A stretch of 64,000 nt of DNA, taken from assembly GCA_028274465.1 (NCBI GenBank), contig CM051455.1, forward strand, positions 98,898,365-98,962,364, given 5' to 3'. A program made the translations under genes and the position numbers. Each line of letters opens with the position of its first letter. Positions within the stretch are counted from its first letter, which is position 1. Below the pieces are notes generated by a model. That model was given only the letters and a program-made list of their open reading frames with translations, was not told the DNA's origin and ran no database searches. Below are positions 54,653-64,000 of this stretch, piece by piece. The DNA comes from Plantago ovata. Taxonomy: Eukaryota > Streptophyta > Magnoliopsida > Lamiales > Plantaginaceae.

Positions 54653-56233
54653 TGTTAGGAAACTTGTAATTTTGATGAGCAATTAACCATGCTAAATTAA
54701 GGAAAGTCCAGTAACTAGTAAGTACTCTTAAGGTCCATAGGAATTTAGTATTTTAAGGACATTGTAAAAGAGGAACGTTTGCTGAAGACTTAGAATAGGT
54801 GCTAGATAGGTTGGTTTTAAAGCTTATGATGTATCTTGTTTTCTGAAAAGAAATACAACCTATTGAAGCATTTGCTGATGATGTACTTTGTTTTTACAAA
54901 CAAACTATTGAAGCATTTAGAACCGCTCAGAATCTTGAAGATTTCGAAGATCTGGAGACTAGAAGATTTCTGAAGACTGGTATCTACAAAGGCACATGTT
55001 GCTCAGAAAGTGAAAACTTCAGCAACAGCATTGCATAAGTGAAAATCTGAATGACAGAGTAGGTTGTGCTTGCTGAAACTGAGACTGACCACTTGTTGAT
55101 GGAACATATGTGACCTCTTGCTGAAAGTACTTGCATTTGCGCTCCAATGTTACTGTTTGAATTCTATTCAAATAAGCATTAAATGCAAAGCATGCACGCG
55201 AAGGACATGAAGACTAGAAGACAAACAAGGACGTTGCTGAAAGTACAAAAGCAAGATAGTGACATTTTAAGGATCAAAAGCCTTAGAATTTGAAATTCAA
55301 ACGGCTCCTTATTTTCACTATAAATAGAGGTCATCTGGCAAAGAGTTGAAGTGTGTCAACAACGTGATCATACTCTCACTTGTGCTTAAACTCACAAACC
55401 CTTCAATACTCTCTACTGCCATTGATCCGTTCCAAGACTCAAAGCTTGAAAAAGCTACTTGTGAAGAAGTAGAATTTACACGACTAAGAAATTAGTTAAG
55501 TGTTCTTTCTTTCTTTCGAACAAGAACAAGTCTTGACACCAGAAACAATCAAACTTGCTTACTGCAAAGTATTCAAAGTTTTGTTTCTTAGATTACTTGT
55601 TGTAACTGAATAAGTTATAATTAAGTTATCTCATCCCAAACCTCTCTAACTGAAAATACACCCTTTCAGGCGTGATATTCAGGGGGAACTTAATCGAGCA
55701 TAGTTTTGCTGATTAAAAGTACCAAGTTTGGTGGAGAACAAGGTTGCGTTCTCTAGATTAGGTTGGAGACGAAGCTAGTGTGCTTTGGTTTCTGTTTGAA
55801 TCGCTCTAGATAGGTGTTGTAAGGAACCTCAATCTTATCTTAGTGGATTCAGTCCTAGAAAGGACAAAGTGGATTAGTTGAGAGATTACGCCACTCTCAG
55901 ATACCACTATAAAAGTGTTTGTGTGATTTACTTACTGTACTTAGTTTTCAGCAAATCATATCCATCTGTACACAGTCACTCACATCACTTGCTGAAACCT
56001 TCATTTACTGAAAGAGCACTTATTGTATCAAAGACTTCCGCTCTCTGATTTTAAGTATCAACAAACCTAGTTACTGAGAAGTAACTTGTGATTGCTGAGA
56101 AAGTTAAGTATCAACAAACTCATTACTGAAAAGTAATAAGCACTTGCTGAGAAAGTGTTAAACGATGAAAGTTTGAAAAGACTATTCACCCCCCCCCCCT
56201 CTAGTCTTTTCTTGTTGTTTAAAGGGACCAACA
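54653..56233 (+). repeat. C2 3' LTR, 1581 bp
   Basis: TGTTAGG to GGGACCAACA. TATAAATAG at 55319-55327 is intact. U5 hairpins at 56070-56085 (loop GAGA), 56122-56137 (loop GAAA) and 56175-56211 (poly-C loop with a full 10-bp stem). Confidence 0.93.
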
Positions 56234-56238
56234 GTTTG

Positions 56239-58380
56239 TAAAGAAATCATTATATTAGCAAAAGAATGAGTTTCAGATAGTGAAGTTTTTCTTATGGTTG
56301 AGTTAACTACCTGCTGAAGAAGGACAGGTGGTGACTCAGTCCTTTCAGCAATGACAGCTTCTTCAGTATCTGGGACTGTTTCTTCAGCAGACTTCTTTTC
56401 TTGCTCTGTTTGAGAAAGCTGCGCGGGTTCAACAATCTCCCTTGTCTCTGAAATGACAAGTTGAGGAGAGACATCTTGACACTTGAGTTCACTGCTTGTC
56501 ATGAAAACATCTACCGATTTGTTGGAAGTGTCTTCAATATCCAACTCCATTTGCTGACTTAGTTCTGTCAGCACAAGCTGAACTTTGTCAATGGATGTTC
56601 TCGGTGAACTAGGTCCAATATTCTCAGCATCATGGGATGCGTCGTCGAATAGTGTCTCTTGTGGTGTTTCAGCAATCTCTGGGACTTGAACCATTGCAGT
56701 CTCAGCAACTGGTTCTTCAGCAACTTGATGAGTTGCTTGTTCAGCAACCATCTTTTCAGCATTAGCAGCATCAGCAAGTGTCGCGGTTCTTATATCAGTA
56801 GCAATATCAATTGCTGGTTCCAGAGTCTGATCATCTAGATTATCTACAATGTATATATCTGGGACTGAGGCAGGAATTTCATTTCCACTGCCTTGTGGTC
56901 TCATCTCAGTAGATGTATCAACATTGAGTTGATTGTTGAAGGCTTCCGCAAACACTTCAACATTGCTGAAGTAGGTTTTAGTAACCACTTCATCAACATC
57001 TACTGGAACTTGTGTTTCAGCAACTGCGGGAGAATCATCCGAAAGATCATGGACAATTGGTACTGACTTGCGAGCCAGTGTTTTCTTTCTTGGGTTACTT
57101 GTCCTTTTTCTCTTGGGGACGGGGTTAGCTGATGACGCTGCAGTCTGAGTGTCATCATCAGCTTTCCTCTTTTTCTTCTTAGATTTATCAAGTTTCTCTC
57201 CAGCAGTGGCGTCAGTAGTTGCATTTTCAGCAACGGTTGTTGTACACGTACCTTGTTGATCACCATCTACAACAGTTTCATCAACAACTTTTTCAGTTGT
57301 TGGAACATTTTCTTGCTGAGTAGTGGCGACAACATCTGCAGCTGTTGTATACCTTTCTTGCTGACTTGTGCTGACAACATTTGCAGTTGTTGTCTTCTTT
57401 GATTTCTTATCAGCAAGCTTAGGTGCATTTTGCTTGTAGAAGGCTCTTCCCACATTGCATACTGATTTCTTAATCGACAATGGGTTTCTCAGCTGAATCC
57501 TGAAGTGTTCAAGGATATAGCATATTTTTAGTCCATACATGACTGGGAAGGTAGGTGAGACCTTGTTGTCTTCAACCTTAACCTTGAATTTAGTAACACA
57601 ATCAACAAGTCTGTTGAAAATGTACTTTGCCCAGTTGAGCTCAGTTTTGTTCTCATATATATGCATCAGCAACGGCCACCTTCTCAAGCCTACTTGGTCT
57701 ATTCCTCCGACTTGGGAGTCTTAGACTTTGATTAGTAGCAGAGCTACTAGACCAAGTGAATGGCAGAGATGCTTCCTCTTAACGTGATTTGTCCAAGTCA
57801 CGGGAGCAATCTCTCCTTTCTTCATTTTCTCATTTCTGACATCACTGTAGAAGGCTTCGATTTCTTCGTCAGTGGTAGTGATGTCATCTTCAGTTCCAGT
57901 GGTCGGAATCTGAAAGATGTCGGCTAAATCAGTCAATTTCAGGACGATTTGCACACCTTGAACTGTGGTGGAAATCACTTTTTCAGCGACTCCCTTACCA
58001 TCAGTTAGAGTCTGGATTTCTGCATTATTTTAGAATTCCATTGTATCTAAAATACTCACTTTCTTAGGGCGAGTTGTTATAAAGAGAGTGAGGCCTTGCT
58101 ATTTTATCAAGTCAAGCGCCTCCTCATTATCACCGTCAAGTTCTTGTTCATAGAAGTATCGGATATACTTCTCTTTGGCAAAACCGCCCCATTGCATCAT
58201 CATCTCACACTTTGCAGTGTCTAGATATGCTGGCGGCATGGGTTTCTCGGTTATTCTATCATTTTTCAACACAATTTTCAATGTGTTGTTCACCAGAGTT
58301 ATCACCGGACTAGTGCTTTTTCCAGCACTGTCAACCGTAGATTATTTTGATGTCTTCGAGGACTGTCTTTTTGGTACCAT
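56239..58380 (-). pseudogene. ORF3 of CM, N-terminal half
   Basis: ATG at 58378-58380 (MVPKRQSSKTSK). A stop codon follows within about 20 codons, others occur near 58098 and 57721, and the frame is open from 57687 to the C2 insertion. Same domains as C2: YLDTAKCEMMMQWGGF, IFQIPTTGTEDD, HLCHSLGLVALLLIKV, KICYILEHF, a Lys-rich signal KKKRKADDDT, and VAEEPVAE repeats. The intron-like unit next to the insertion ends TTTACAA instead of CAG, so its acceptor is lost. The ORF continues at 32300 beyond C2. Confidence 0.75.
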
Positions 58381-58513
58381 TTCTTTTATAGGGTGAGAAA
58401 TGTGTACGAAAAAGATTACTTTGCTTTTTGACCGAAGGTACAGTAGATTCAGGCTAAAATTTGCAGAGAAAGGAAATGTGAGTTAAAGAATTTCGTCTTT
58501 CTCTAACTCCTTG

Positions 58514-58521
58514 TTTATATA
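58514..58521 (-). promoter_or_regulatory. Candidate internal TATA box for ORF3 in CM
   Basis: In sense orientation gagacacTATATAAAcaagg, about 135 bp before the ORF3 ATG at 58380; the counterpart of 40584-40591. Its survival in a heavily mutated copy cannot by itself prove function. Confidence 0.55.
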
Positions 58522-58911
58522 GTGTCTCTGATGTGCAAGAAGCTCAATCGATTTTGAGTTCTCAGCAAGGGTAAATCAGAGATTCAACAGAGTTAGTGGA
58601 GCCTTTGCATTAAATGCGTAGTGGCCCACTAACAAAAATCGTCAGAGCACTCTTTCTCTTTGCAATATTAACCGTTAGATCAAAAATGCCTTTTAATCAA
58701 TGGCCACGATTGTATTTCATGTCATGATTATTAGCGAGTTTATCTGCGCCCGATTAACGTCACAAATTGATTTTACCTAGATTTATGGGATTTGATTGCT
58801 TGCTGAAGTAAACAAGAATCTTTTCAGCGAGTTTGTGTAACCAGCCTTGTTACTTGCTGAAAGTTCCCCCTTAATCAGATATTTCATATTTCTTTAAGTT
58901 AAAAGACATTT

Positions 58912-59275
58912 CTGAGTTCCCGTATCAGCAAATTCTTTTATTTTGAGGTATCTTTTGGTAAAATCTGAGAGGTGAGTTTGCTCTTTTCTGAGTTCCCGTC
59001 TCAGAGTTTTCCTTTAATACTTGAATACCTGTTTCAGTATCTTTGATTGTCTGAATGCCTGTTTCAGCAATCTTTAAGGTTTTTCTCTTACTGAGTGCCC
59101 GTCTCAGCAAGTGATCAAGTTTCCTAACAAATACCCGTTTTGAAGGAATTACTTGTTGAATGCCTGTTTCAGCAATCATGTAGTGACCTATCATTTCCTT
59201 TTTAGAAGAAATCAGTGGAAGGAGCTTATTTTTCGAGTAAGCATACTTTGGCTTGCTGAATACCTATTTCAGCAA
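58912..59275 (-). other. Hairpin array between pol and ORF3 of CM
   Basis: Seven stem-loops on the minus strand: 59253-59275, 59153-59175, 59087-59111, 59045-59072, 59016-59041, 58987-59005 and 58912-58929. Loops in sense are ATAGGTA, ACAGGCA, ACGGGCA, ACAGGCA, ACAGGTA, ACGGGAA and ACGGGAA. The one at 59087-59111 pairs over 9 positions with one G-U. Order and spacing match C2. The segment 58522-58911 is otherwise featureless leader. Confidence 0.75.
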
Positions 59276-59292
59276 TATGCCAAATGTATCCG

Positions 59293-60343
59293 TTACTGAG
59301 GTAATTCAATTAATCCAAGGTTATACCTTAGCATTGCGAATCTATTATCTGGTAGGGGCTTGGTAAAGATGTCAGCAAGTTGATCATCAGTACCCACTTT
59401 TACAACCTCAATATCTCCTTTTTCCACATGATCTCTAATGAAATGATGTCTAATATCAATGTGCTTAGTCCTTGAGTGAAACTTAGGATTTTGCGTGATA
59501 GCAATAGCACTTGTATTATCACAAAAGATTGGTGTTTTCTTTGCAGAAATACCATAATCTCTTAATTGTTGCTGAATCCATAGGATTTGAGCTGTGCAAC
59601 AACCAACCGCAATGTACTCAGATTCAGTAGATGAATTGGCAACACAGGTTTGCTTCTTGATGAACCATGATATTAATCTAGCACCCAAAACTTAACAAGT
59701 TCCAGAGGTACTTTTTCTATCAAGAGTTGATCCTCCATGATTAGCATCAGAATAACCAACCAATTCAAGTCCAGAATCTTTAGGATACCATAATCCAACA
59801 TTGACTGTACCTTTGACATATTTCAGTATCTTAAGTGCATTTTTGTACTGTGATTCTCTTGGATCAAATTGGAATCTTGCACACACACGAACAACATACT
59901 GAATGTCAGGTCTACTTGATGTTAAATACAACAAGGAACCAATGAGCTTCCTATACTTGTGTTCTTCAACACTTTTATCTTCTTTAGTATAGCCCAATTT
60001 GGTACCAACACTCCTAGGGATCTTTTCAGGTTTTTCTTCCTCTTTGATCCTAAACTTTATGAGCATTTTTTTCGCATACTTTGCTTGATTTATGAACATT
60101 CCATCTTTGATTTGCTTGACTTGCAATCCTAGGAAATAATTCAATTTTCCCATCATACTCATTTCAAATTTATTTGTCATGAGTTTGGCAAAATCATCAA
60201 AAAGTTTCTTGTCCTTAGATCCAAATATTATGTCATCCACATAAATCTGAACTAAGAGTATTTTACCATCATGGTTCATGGTAAACAAGGTTTTGTCAAC
60301 TTCACCTTTCTTGAAACCATTATCCTGCAAGAACTTGGCCAAG
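59293..60343 (-). pseudogene. Pol of CM: end of RT and RNase H
   Basis: RT from about FLQDNGFKKGEVDKTLF through QIYVDDIIFGS and MGKLNYFLGLQVKQ. RNase H has GYSDANHGG, STESEYIAVGCC, FCDNTSAI and FTKPLPDNRF, ending at TAA 59293. One stop codon near 59689-59691 (TGT-TAA in place of a Gln codon) separates two open stretches. In GYSDANHGG the Asp after Ala is Asn. The upstream RT, integrase and protease are missing. Confidence 0.85.
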
Positions 60344-60356
60344 GTTGTAGGAATAT

Positions 60357-62262
60357 TGGGTCGTTTTGCTCTAAGCATACGCAGCGGAATTTCGAAAATT
60401 TTACGACCTATCTTGATAACGGTTAATTAACATGCATTACGTGAAACAGATGTTCACTTACAAATGGAGGACTCCCAAATCCTCAAGTGTGGGTTCAGCG
60501 AATTCCAATTGCTGCTCCTCGATCTCCTCTTCTGTGAACTCACGATCGTAGAGCTCCAAGTCTTCAAGTTCTGCTCCAAGCAAATCCCAATCCTTGGTAT
60601 TCTCCAGCTTGAACTCCTTAACCTCGGTATCCACAGATTTTCTTCTACCGTAGAGTGCTAGGAAACTCTTTTAATAAGATTGGGATATATGTAAATTATA
60701 TGGAGTATTAATTTTATCCTTTTCAAAAGAGGATAAAATATTTTGCTATGTAGTTTTTGTTCTTTTGCTTGTAAAAGGAAGAAGGAGAAGAATTCATGCA
60801 ATAATGATTTTATGTATGTAAAACTCAAATTCTTCCCTTCTATTTAAAAGCCCCAAACAAAGTAACTACAAGTCAAAATATACTATGTCATGCGTGGGAC
60901 CCGGCCGAAATACAACAAAAATGGAGAGAGAGAGAGAGCAAGTGGTGGGGACCAAGTCCCCACACTTCTCACCACCCGGGCGCGTGCTCAGCACGCGCCC
61001 ATGTTTTCATTCTCGGGCGCGTGTAGCACACGCGCCCGAGAGATGATTAATATGCTGGGCCTTTTGCCCCAGCTTCTCCCTCTCCCTTCATTTCTTCTTT
61101 GGGCCCAATTGCACTTTTGGTCCAAATCAAATTTTGTCCAATTCATGCACTCCATTTTAATTGTTCAAGTCCAATTTGACCCAATTAAATTATTCACACT
61201 TAATAATAAATAATGTTAATCTAATTAACATTTATTTGTTTGATAATAAATAATATTAATCTAATTAATATCTATTTATTAGTACTCCCGATTTGGTAGA
61301 GTACTAATCATGTAGTGTGACCCGTAGGGCCTTATATATTAATCACTAATCTAATTAGGTTCACGGTGAAACTCCTAGACGGTTTACCGGACAACATTAA
61401 TATACAAGGACGTTTGTAAGGATATACAAATCACCTTTAGTGTAAGGCTAATATAGTCCCTTCATTCTCGAATACTCGAATAAGTCTAGAACTTGATATC
61501 GTGTCCGTTCCAATAACTTATTCATTTCTTTCTCATTCTTGTTAGTTGATCTTCGATCATATCCAAACACCATTTTGAATATATCGTAACGCATTGGCCA
61601 ATGACTAACGATCAACCTAACTATGAGATGTAAAGTACTCTCTCCAATGTCTATTGCGAGGAATGAATTCTATCTTGGTTCAACTACTACTCCCATGCGC
61701 TTCATAATATATCCAACGCATGCCGTATCTACCCCAAGTGGAGTGCAAGCATTGTTCATGGTCAAGATATATTATTCCACACATGTAGTCAGTATTGACC
61801 TCAAGTCAAAGGACTGTTAATTACCTTACACACCGATACTTCCGTAGACACATTAATAGAATTAATCAAATGGTTTATCGGTGGGTCAGTCAACACCCTC
61901 TAAGGTGTACCATGCATCCATCATGAATGACCAAGTCATTCGTAGTTGTGAGAGTCACTACATTCCTCTAAGAATATGATGCAGATCGCATGCCAATCTT
62001 TAACGTGCGTCATTGATATCCCAAATCTCAATGACCTCGATTGGGACTATTTTAGGACTTATGTTCTGTCATCCAAGTTCTCACACACTTGGTAATAACA
62101 TATAGTCCATGGGAACATCTTATAGAATTATCTTAAAACAACCAAATAAATAATCCAAAGATGTAGAGCCAATTAATATGCAATATAAATAATTATAAAC
62201 TGATTATGATCTAAGTACATATCATCTTGCAAATGGTTGTCTCTAGGACATACATACTTTCA
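60357..62262 (-). repeat. Copia T 3' LTR, about 1906 bp
   Basis: In sense it begins TGAAAGTATGTATGTCCTAG (62262) and ends CGACCCA (60357). Two GC-rich perfect hairpins, near-duplicate AT-rich palindromes around TAATCTAATTAA (61200-61290), and a TTTAAATA-like box near 60845. The boundary at 60357 rests on the TG...CA rule and on the end of CM similarity, since the partner LTR is out of view. Confidence 0.75.
60978..61040. repeat. Two perfect GC-rich hairpins in the Copia T LTR
   Basis: GGGCGCGTGC/TCA/GCACGCGCCC at 60978-61000, and CTCGGGCGCGTGT/AGC/ACACGCGCCCGAG at 61012-61040, separated by 11 bases. The stems share the core GGGCGCGTG. They lie about 130 bp upstream of the TATA-like box in sense orientation. 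Confidence 0.85.
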
Positions 62263-62276
62263 ATCTCCCACTTGGC

Positions 62277-64000
62277 CTAGAGCCAATCACCCATTTGTCT
62301 AACACCTATGTTCTCGTAATGTCTAACATGTTTCTCCGAGCTCAAGGCTTTGGTGAAAGGGTCAGCCACATTGTCTTCAGTGGGGACACGTTCTATAGAT
62401 ACTTCTCCTCTAGCTACCAGTTCTCTAATCACATGGTATTTCCTAGGTATATGCTTGTTCCTGTTGGTGGATCTTGGTTCCTTTGCCTGTGCAACAGCCC
62501 CAGTGTTGTCACAGTAAACTTTTATCGGTCCAACATTTGGAACTACCCCTAGTTCCTTGAGGAACTCAGACATCCAGACGGCTTCTTTCGCAGCCTCTGA
62601 TGCAGCAATGTACTCGGATTCGGTCGTGGAATCACCAACAGTTGCTTGCTTGCAACTTTTCCAGCTAACAGCCCCACCATTGAGTACAAACACATACCCA
62701 GTTTGTGATTTGTAATCATCCGGATCAGATTGGAAACCGGCATCAGCATACCCAGATGCTATCAACTCCGGTTGTCCACCAAACACCAAAAATTGATCCT
62801 TAGTTCGTCTAAGATACTTGAGGATCGTCTTAACAGCAGTCCAATGCTTAAGACCTGGATTCTTTTGGTGACGACAAGTGACACTTAATGCAAAGGCCAC
62901 ATCTGGCCTGGTGCAATTCATGGCATACATGATAGATCCAATTGCAGATGCATATGGGATTCTTTTCATGTGTTCCATTTCTTCTTCAGTCGAAGGACTA
63001 TCATTCGACGAAAGAATAACACCATGACTTGCTGGCAAGAAACCCCCTTGGATTCTTCCATTCGAAAGCGTTTAATCACTTTGTCAATATAGGTGGATTG
63101 TGACAACCCTAACATCCTGTTGGCTCTATCCCTATGGATTTTGATGCCAAGAATGTAACAGGCTTCACCCAGATCCTTCATTGAGAAGATTCTGGACAAC
63201 CAATCTTTTACTGACTGTAGGAGGGGAATATTGTTTCCCATGATCAGAATGTCATCGACATATACGACCATGAAAACAATTCCTTCATTGCAGCGTTTTA
63301 TATATACGCAAGGATCTTCCATACTTCTGACAAAGTCAAACGATTTGACAGCTTCGTCAAAGCGGATATTCCAGCTTCTAGAGGCTTGCTTCAGTCCATA
63401 TATGGACCTCTGCAGCTTGCATACTGATTTGGGAGATGACTTGGATGTGAATCCTTCAGGTTGTATCATATACACCTCTTCTTCCAAATTTCCATTAAGG
63501 AAAGCGGTTTTCACATCCATTTGCCAAATCTCGTAATCATGATATGCAGCTATAGCAAGTAAAATCCGAATAGACTTAATTTTAGCTACTGGCGAAAAGG
63601 TCTCATCATAATCAATACCTTGTCTTTGATTATAACCCTTTGCCACTAACCTAGCCTTGTAGGTTTGTATCTTACCATCGACATCGGTTTTTCTCTTGAA
63701 AACCCATTTGCATCCAATAGGTCTAACCCCATCTGGCAATTCAACCAAGTTCCAAACTTGATTTTGATACATCGAGTTTATTTCGGATTTCATGGCTTCT
63801 TGCCACCTCTCCGAGTCAATGTCCGACATTGCCTCGGTGTAAGTCTTAGGGTCATCCAAATCAGGTGAATTTACAACATCATCTTCATGAGTCCCTAAGA
63901 GTAAACTCACCTTTTTCTTTGGAACTCTTTCCCTTTCCGACCTACGTACTGCAATTACTTGTTCGGGTATAACCCTTCCCTTCCTTACTCTTTGTGGTAC
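62277..64000 (-). pseudogene. Pol of Copia T (RT and RNase H), partial, one frameshift
   Basis: Open from the window edge at 64000 to 62966, then in a second frame from about 63045 to the stop at 62277. RT motifs: KWVFKRKTDVDGK, YKARLVAKGYNQ, MDVKTAFLNG, YGLKQASRSW, VVYVDDIL. RNase H: GYADAGFQSD, STTESEYIAASEA, YCDNTGAV, the tail NVADPFTKAL, then HYENIGVRQMGDWL and stop. The frame breaks in a C5 run (63043-63047 on the + strand) inside ESKGGFLP, where one base is missing. All catalytic residues seen are present, so one indel separates this stretch from an open frame. Integrase and gag lie outside. Confidence 0.85.

Larger units (their letters stand above)
32301..56233 (+). mobile_element. Copia (Sirevirus-like) element C2, complete but split by G2
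   Basis: LTRs at 32301-33899 and 54653-56233, tRNA-Met primer site, gag, pol, hairpin array, internal TATA box, ORF3, polypurine tract. Without G2 and its duplicated target it is about 15.6 kb. The flanking duplication reads gtctg on the left and gtttg on the right, one mismatch. The two LTRs look very similar by eye with a few small indels, implying fairly recent insertion, yet gag, pol and ORF3 all contain stop codons. It is the best reference copy of the family here. Confidence 0.92.
29206..60343 (-). mobile_element. Copia element CM (minus strand), split by C2
   Basis: Two blocks, 56239-60343 and 29206-32300, form one minus-strand C element when the C2 insertion (32301-56233, duplicated target gtctg at 32296-32300 and gtttg at 56234-56238) is removed. 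Present: the end of RT, RNase H, the hairpin array, the internal TATA box and ORF3 to its stop codon. Missing: both LTRs, gag, protease, integrase and the first part of RT. The right edge fades near 60343, followed by about 13 bases of unassigned sequence before Copia T. The left edge is cut by G4. Confidence 0.85.
60357..64000 (-). mobile_element. Copia T, a second Copia family, 5' part beyond the window
   Basis: Long 3' LTR (60357-62262), polypurine tract complement atctcccact (62263-62272), then RNase H and RT running off the right edge in minus orientation. The RT sequence (VVYVDDILIM, KTAFLNGNLEEEVYM) is clearly different from family C and nearer to the Tnt1/Tork type; that lineage call is tentative. 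It adjoins the truncated RT of CM. Confidence 0.85.

Noticed and set aside
60890..61213. 107-codon ORF in the Copia T LTR
   Set aside because: It lies in LTR promoter sequence across the GC hairpins, on the strand opposite to the element, with no domain.
1..64000. tRNA, rRNA or microRNA genes
   Set aside because: No cloverleaf, rRNA or long precursor hairpin was recognised; the tRNA-like matches are only retroelement primer sites. A tRNAscan or Rfam run would settle this.

Overview
The window is a dense nest of plant transposable elements. I found no host gene, no RNA gene and nothing bacterial. The organism is a flowering plant, most likely a eudicot with a large, repeat-rich genome. The evidence is LTR retrotransposons with tRNA-Asp and tRNA-Met primer sites, plant-type integrase, reverse transcriptase (RT) and RNase H, and a CACTA transposon with plant transposase domains. 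The species cannot be named from this sequence.

Four kinds of element occur. Family C is a Sirevirus-like Copia element: LTRs of 1.5-1.6 kb (TGTTAGG...ACCAACA), gag with a zinc knuckle and coiled coil, pol, then a very large third ORF (ORF3). Family G is an Athila-like Gypsy element: LTRs of about 1.25 kb (TGATGAA...TTCATCA) and a tRNA-Asp primer site. Two G copies carry only gag-protease plus gene-like cargo where pol should be. Copia T is a different Copia element with a 1.9-kb LTR, cut by the right edge. The last is the 3' end of a CACTA DNA transposon.

Layout: 1-2975 CACTA end (+), sitting in a G LTR remnant (2976-3072) that lies in the 3' end of a C element (C0, to 4962). C0's LTR also serves as the 5' LTR of C1 (3392-22548, +). 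C1 is split at its RT active site by G1 (9311-17571, -; target duplication CATAA). C0/C1 lies in the LTR of a decayed G3 (22549-~25612, -), which abuts the 3' half of G4 (~25613-29205, +). From 29206 to about 60343 runs a minus-strand C element, CM. It is split by C2 (32301-56233, +; target site gtctg/gtttg), which is itself split by G2 (42883-51248, +; target duplication ACTTC). CM ends beside Copia T (60357-64000, -).

Every C copy carries stop codons or frameshifts. The best preserved ORFs are the Gag-protease of G1 (717 codons, open) and the RT/RNase H block of C2, which has lost one RNase H catalytic Asp. C copies supply proteins only in principle. G1 and G2 lack RT and integrase and would need another element's enzymes.

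The most interesting material is non-coding. (a) An array of short hairpins with a constant 7-nt loop and compensating stem changes lies between pol and ORF3 of family C. (b) A conserved TATA box lies about 135-140 bp before the ORF3 start. (c) U5 of the C LTR holds three stem-loops, two with GNRA-type loops and one with a poly-C loop. (d) ORF3 holds candidate short introns, and an 80-nt intron-like segment lies at the gag-pol junction. (e) The G 3' UTR has a duplicated 9-bp hairpin, each copy followed by a polypurine-tract-like motif. (f) G1 and G2 carry cargo with exon-like features. All of this was read by eye and needs computation to confirm.
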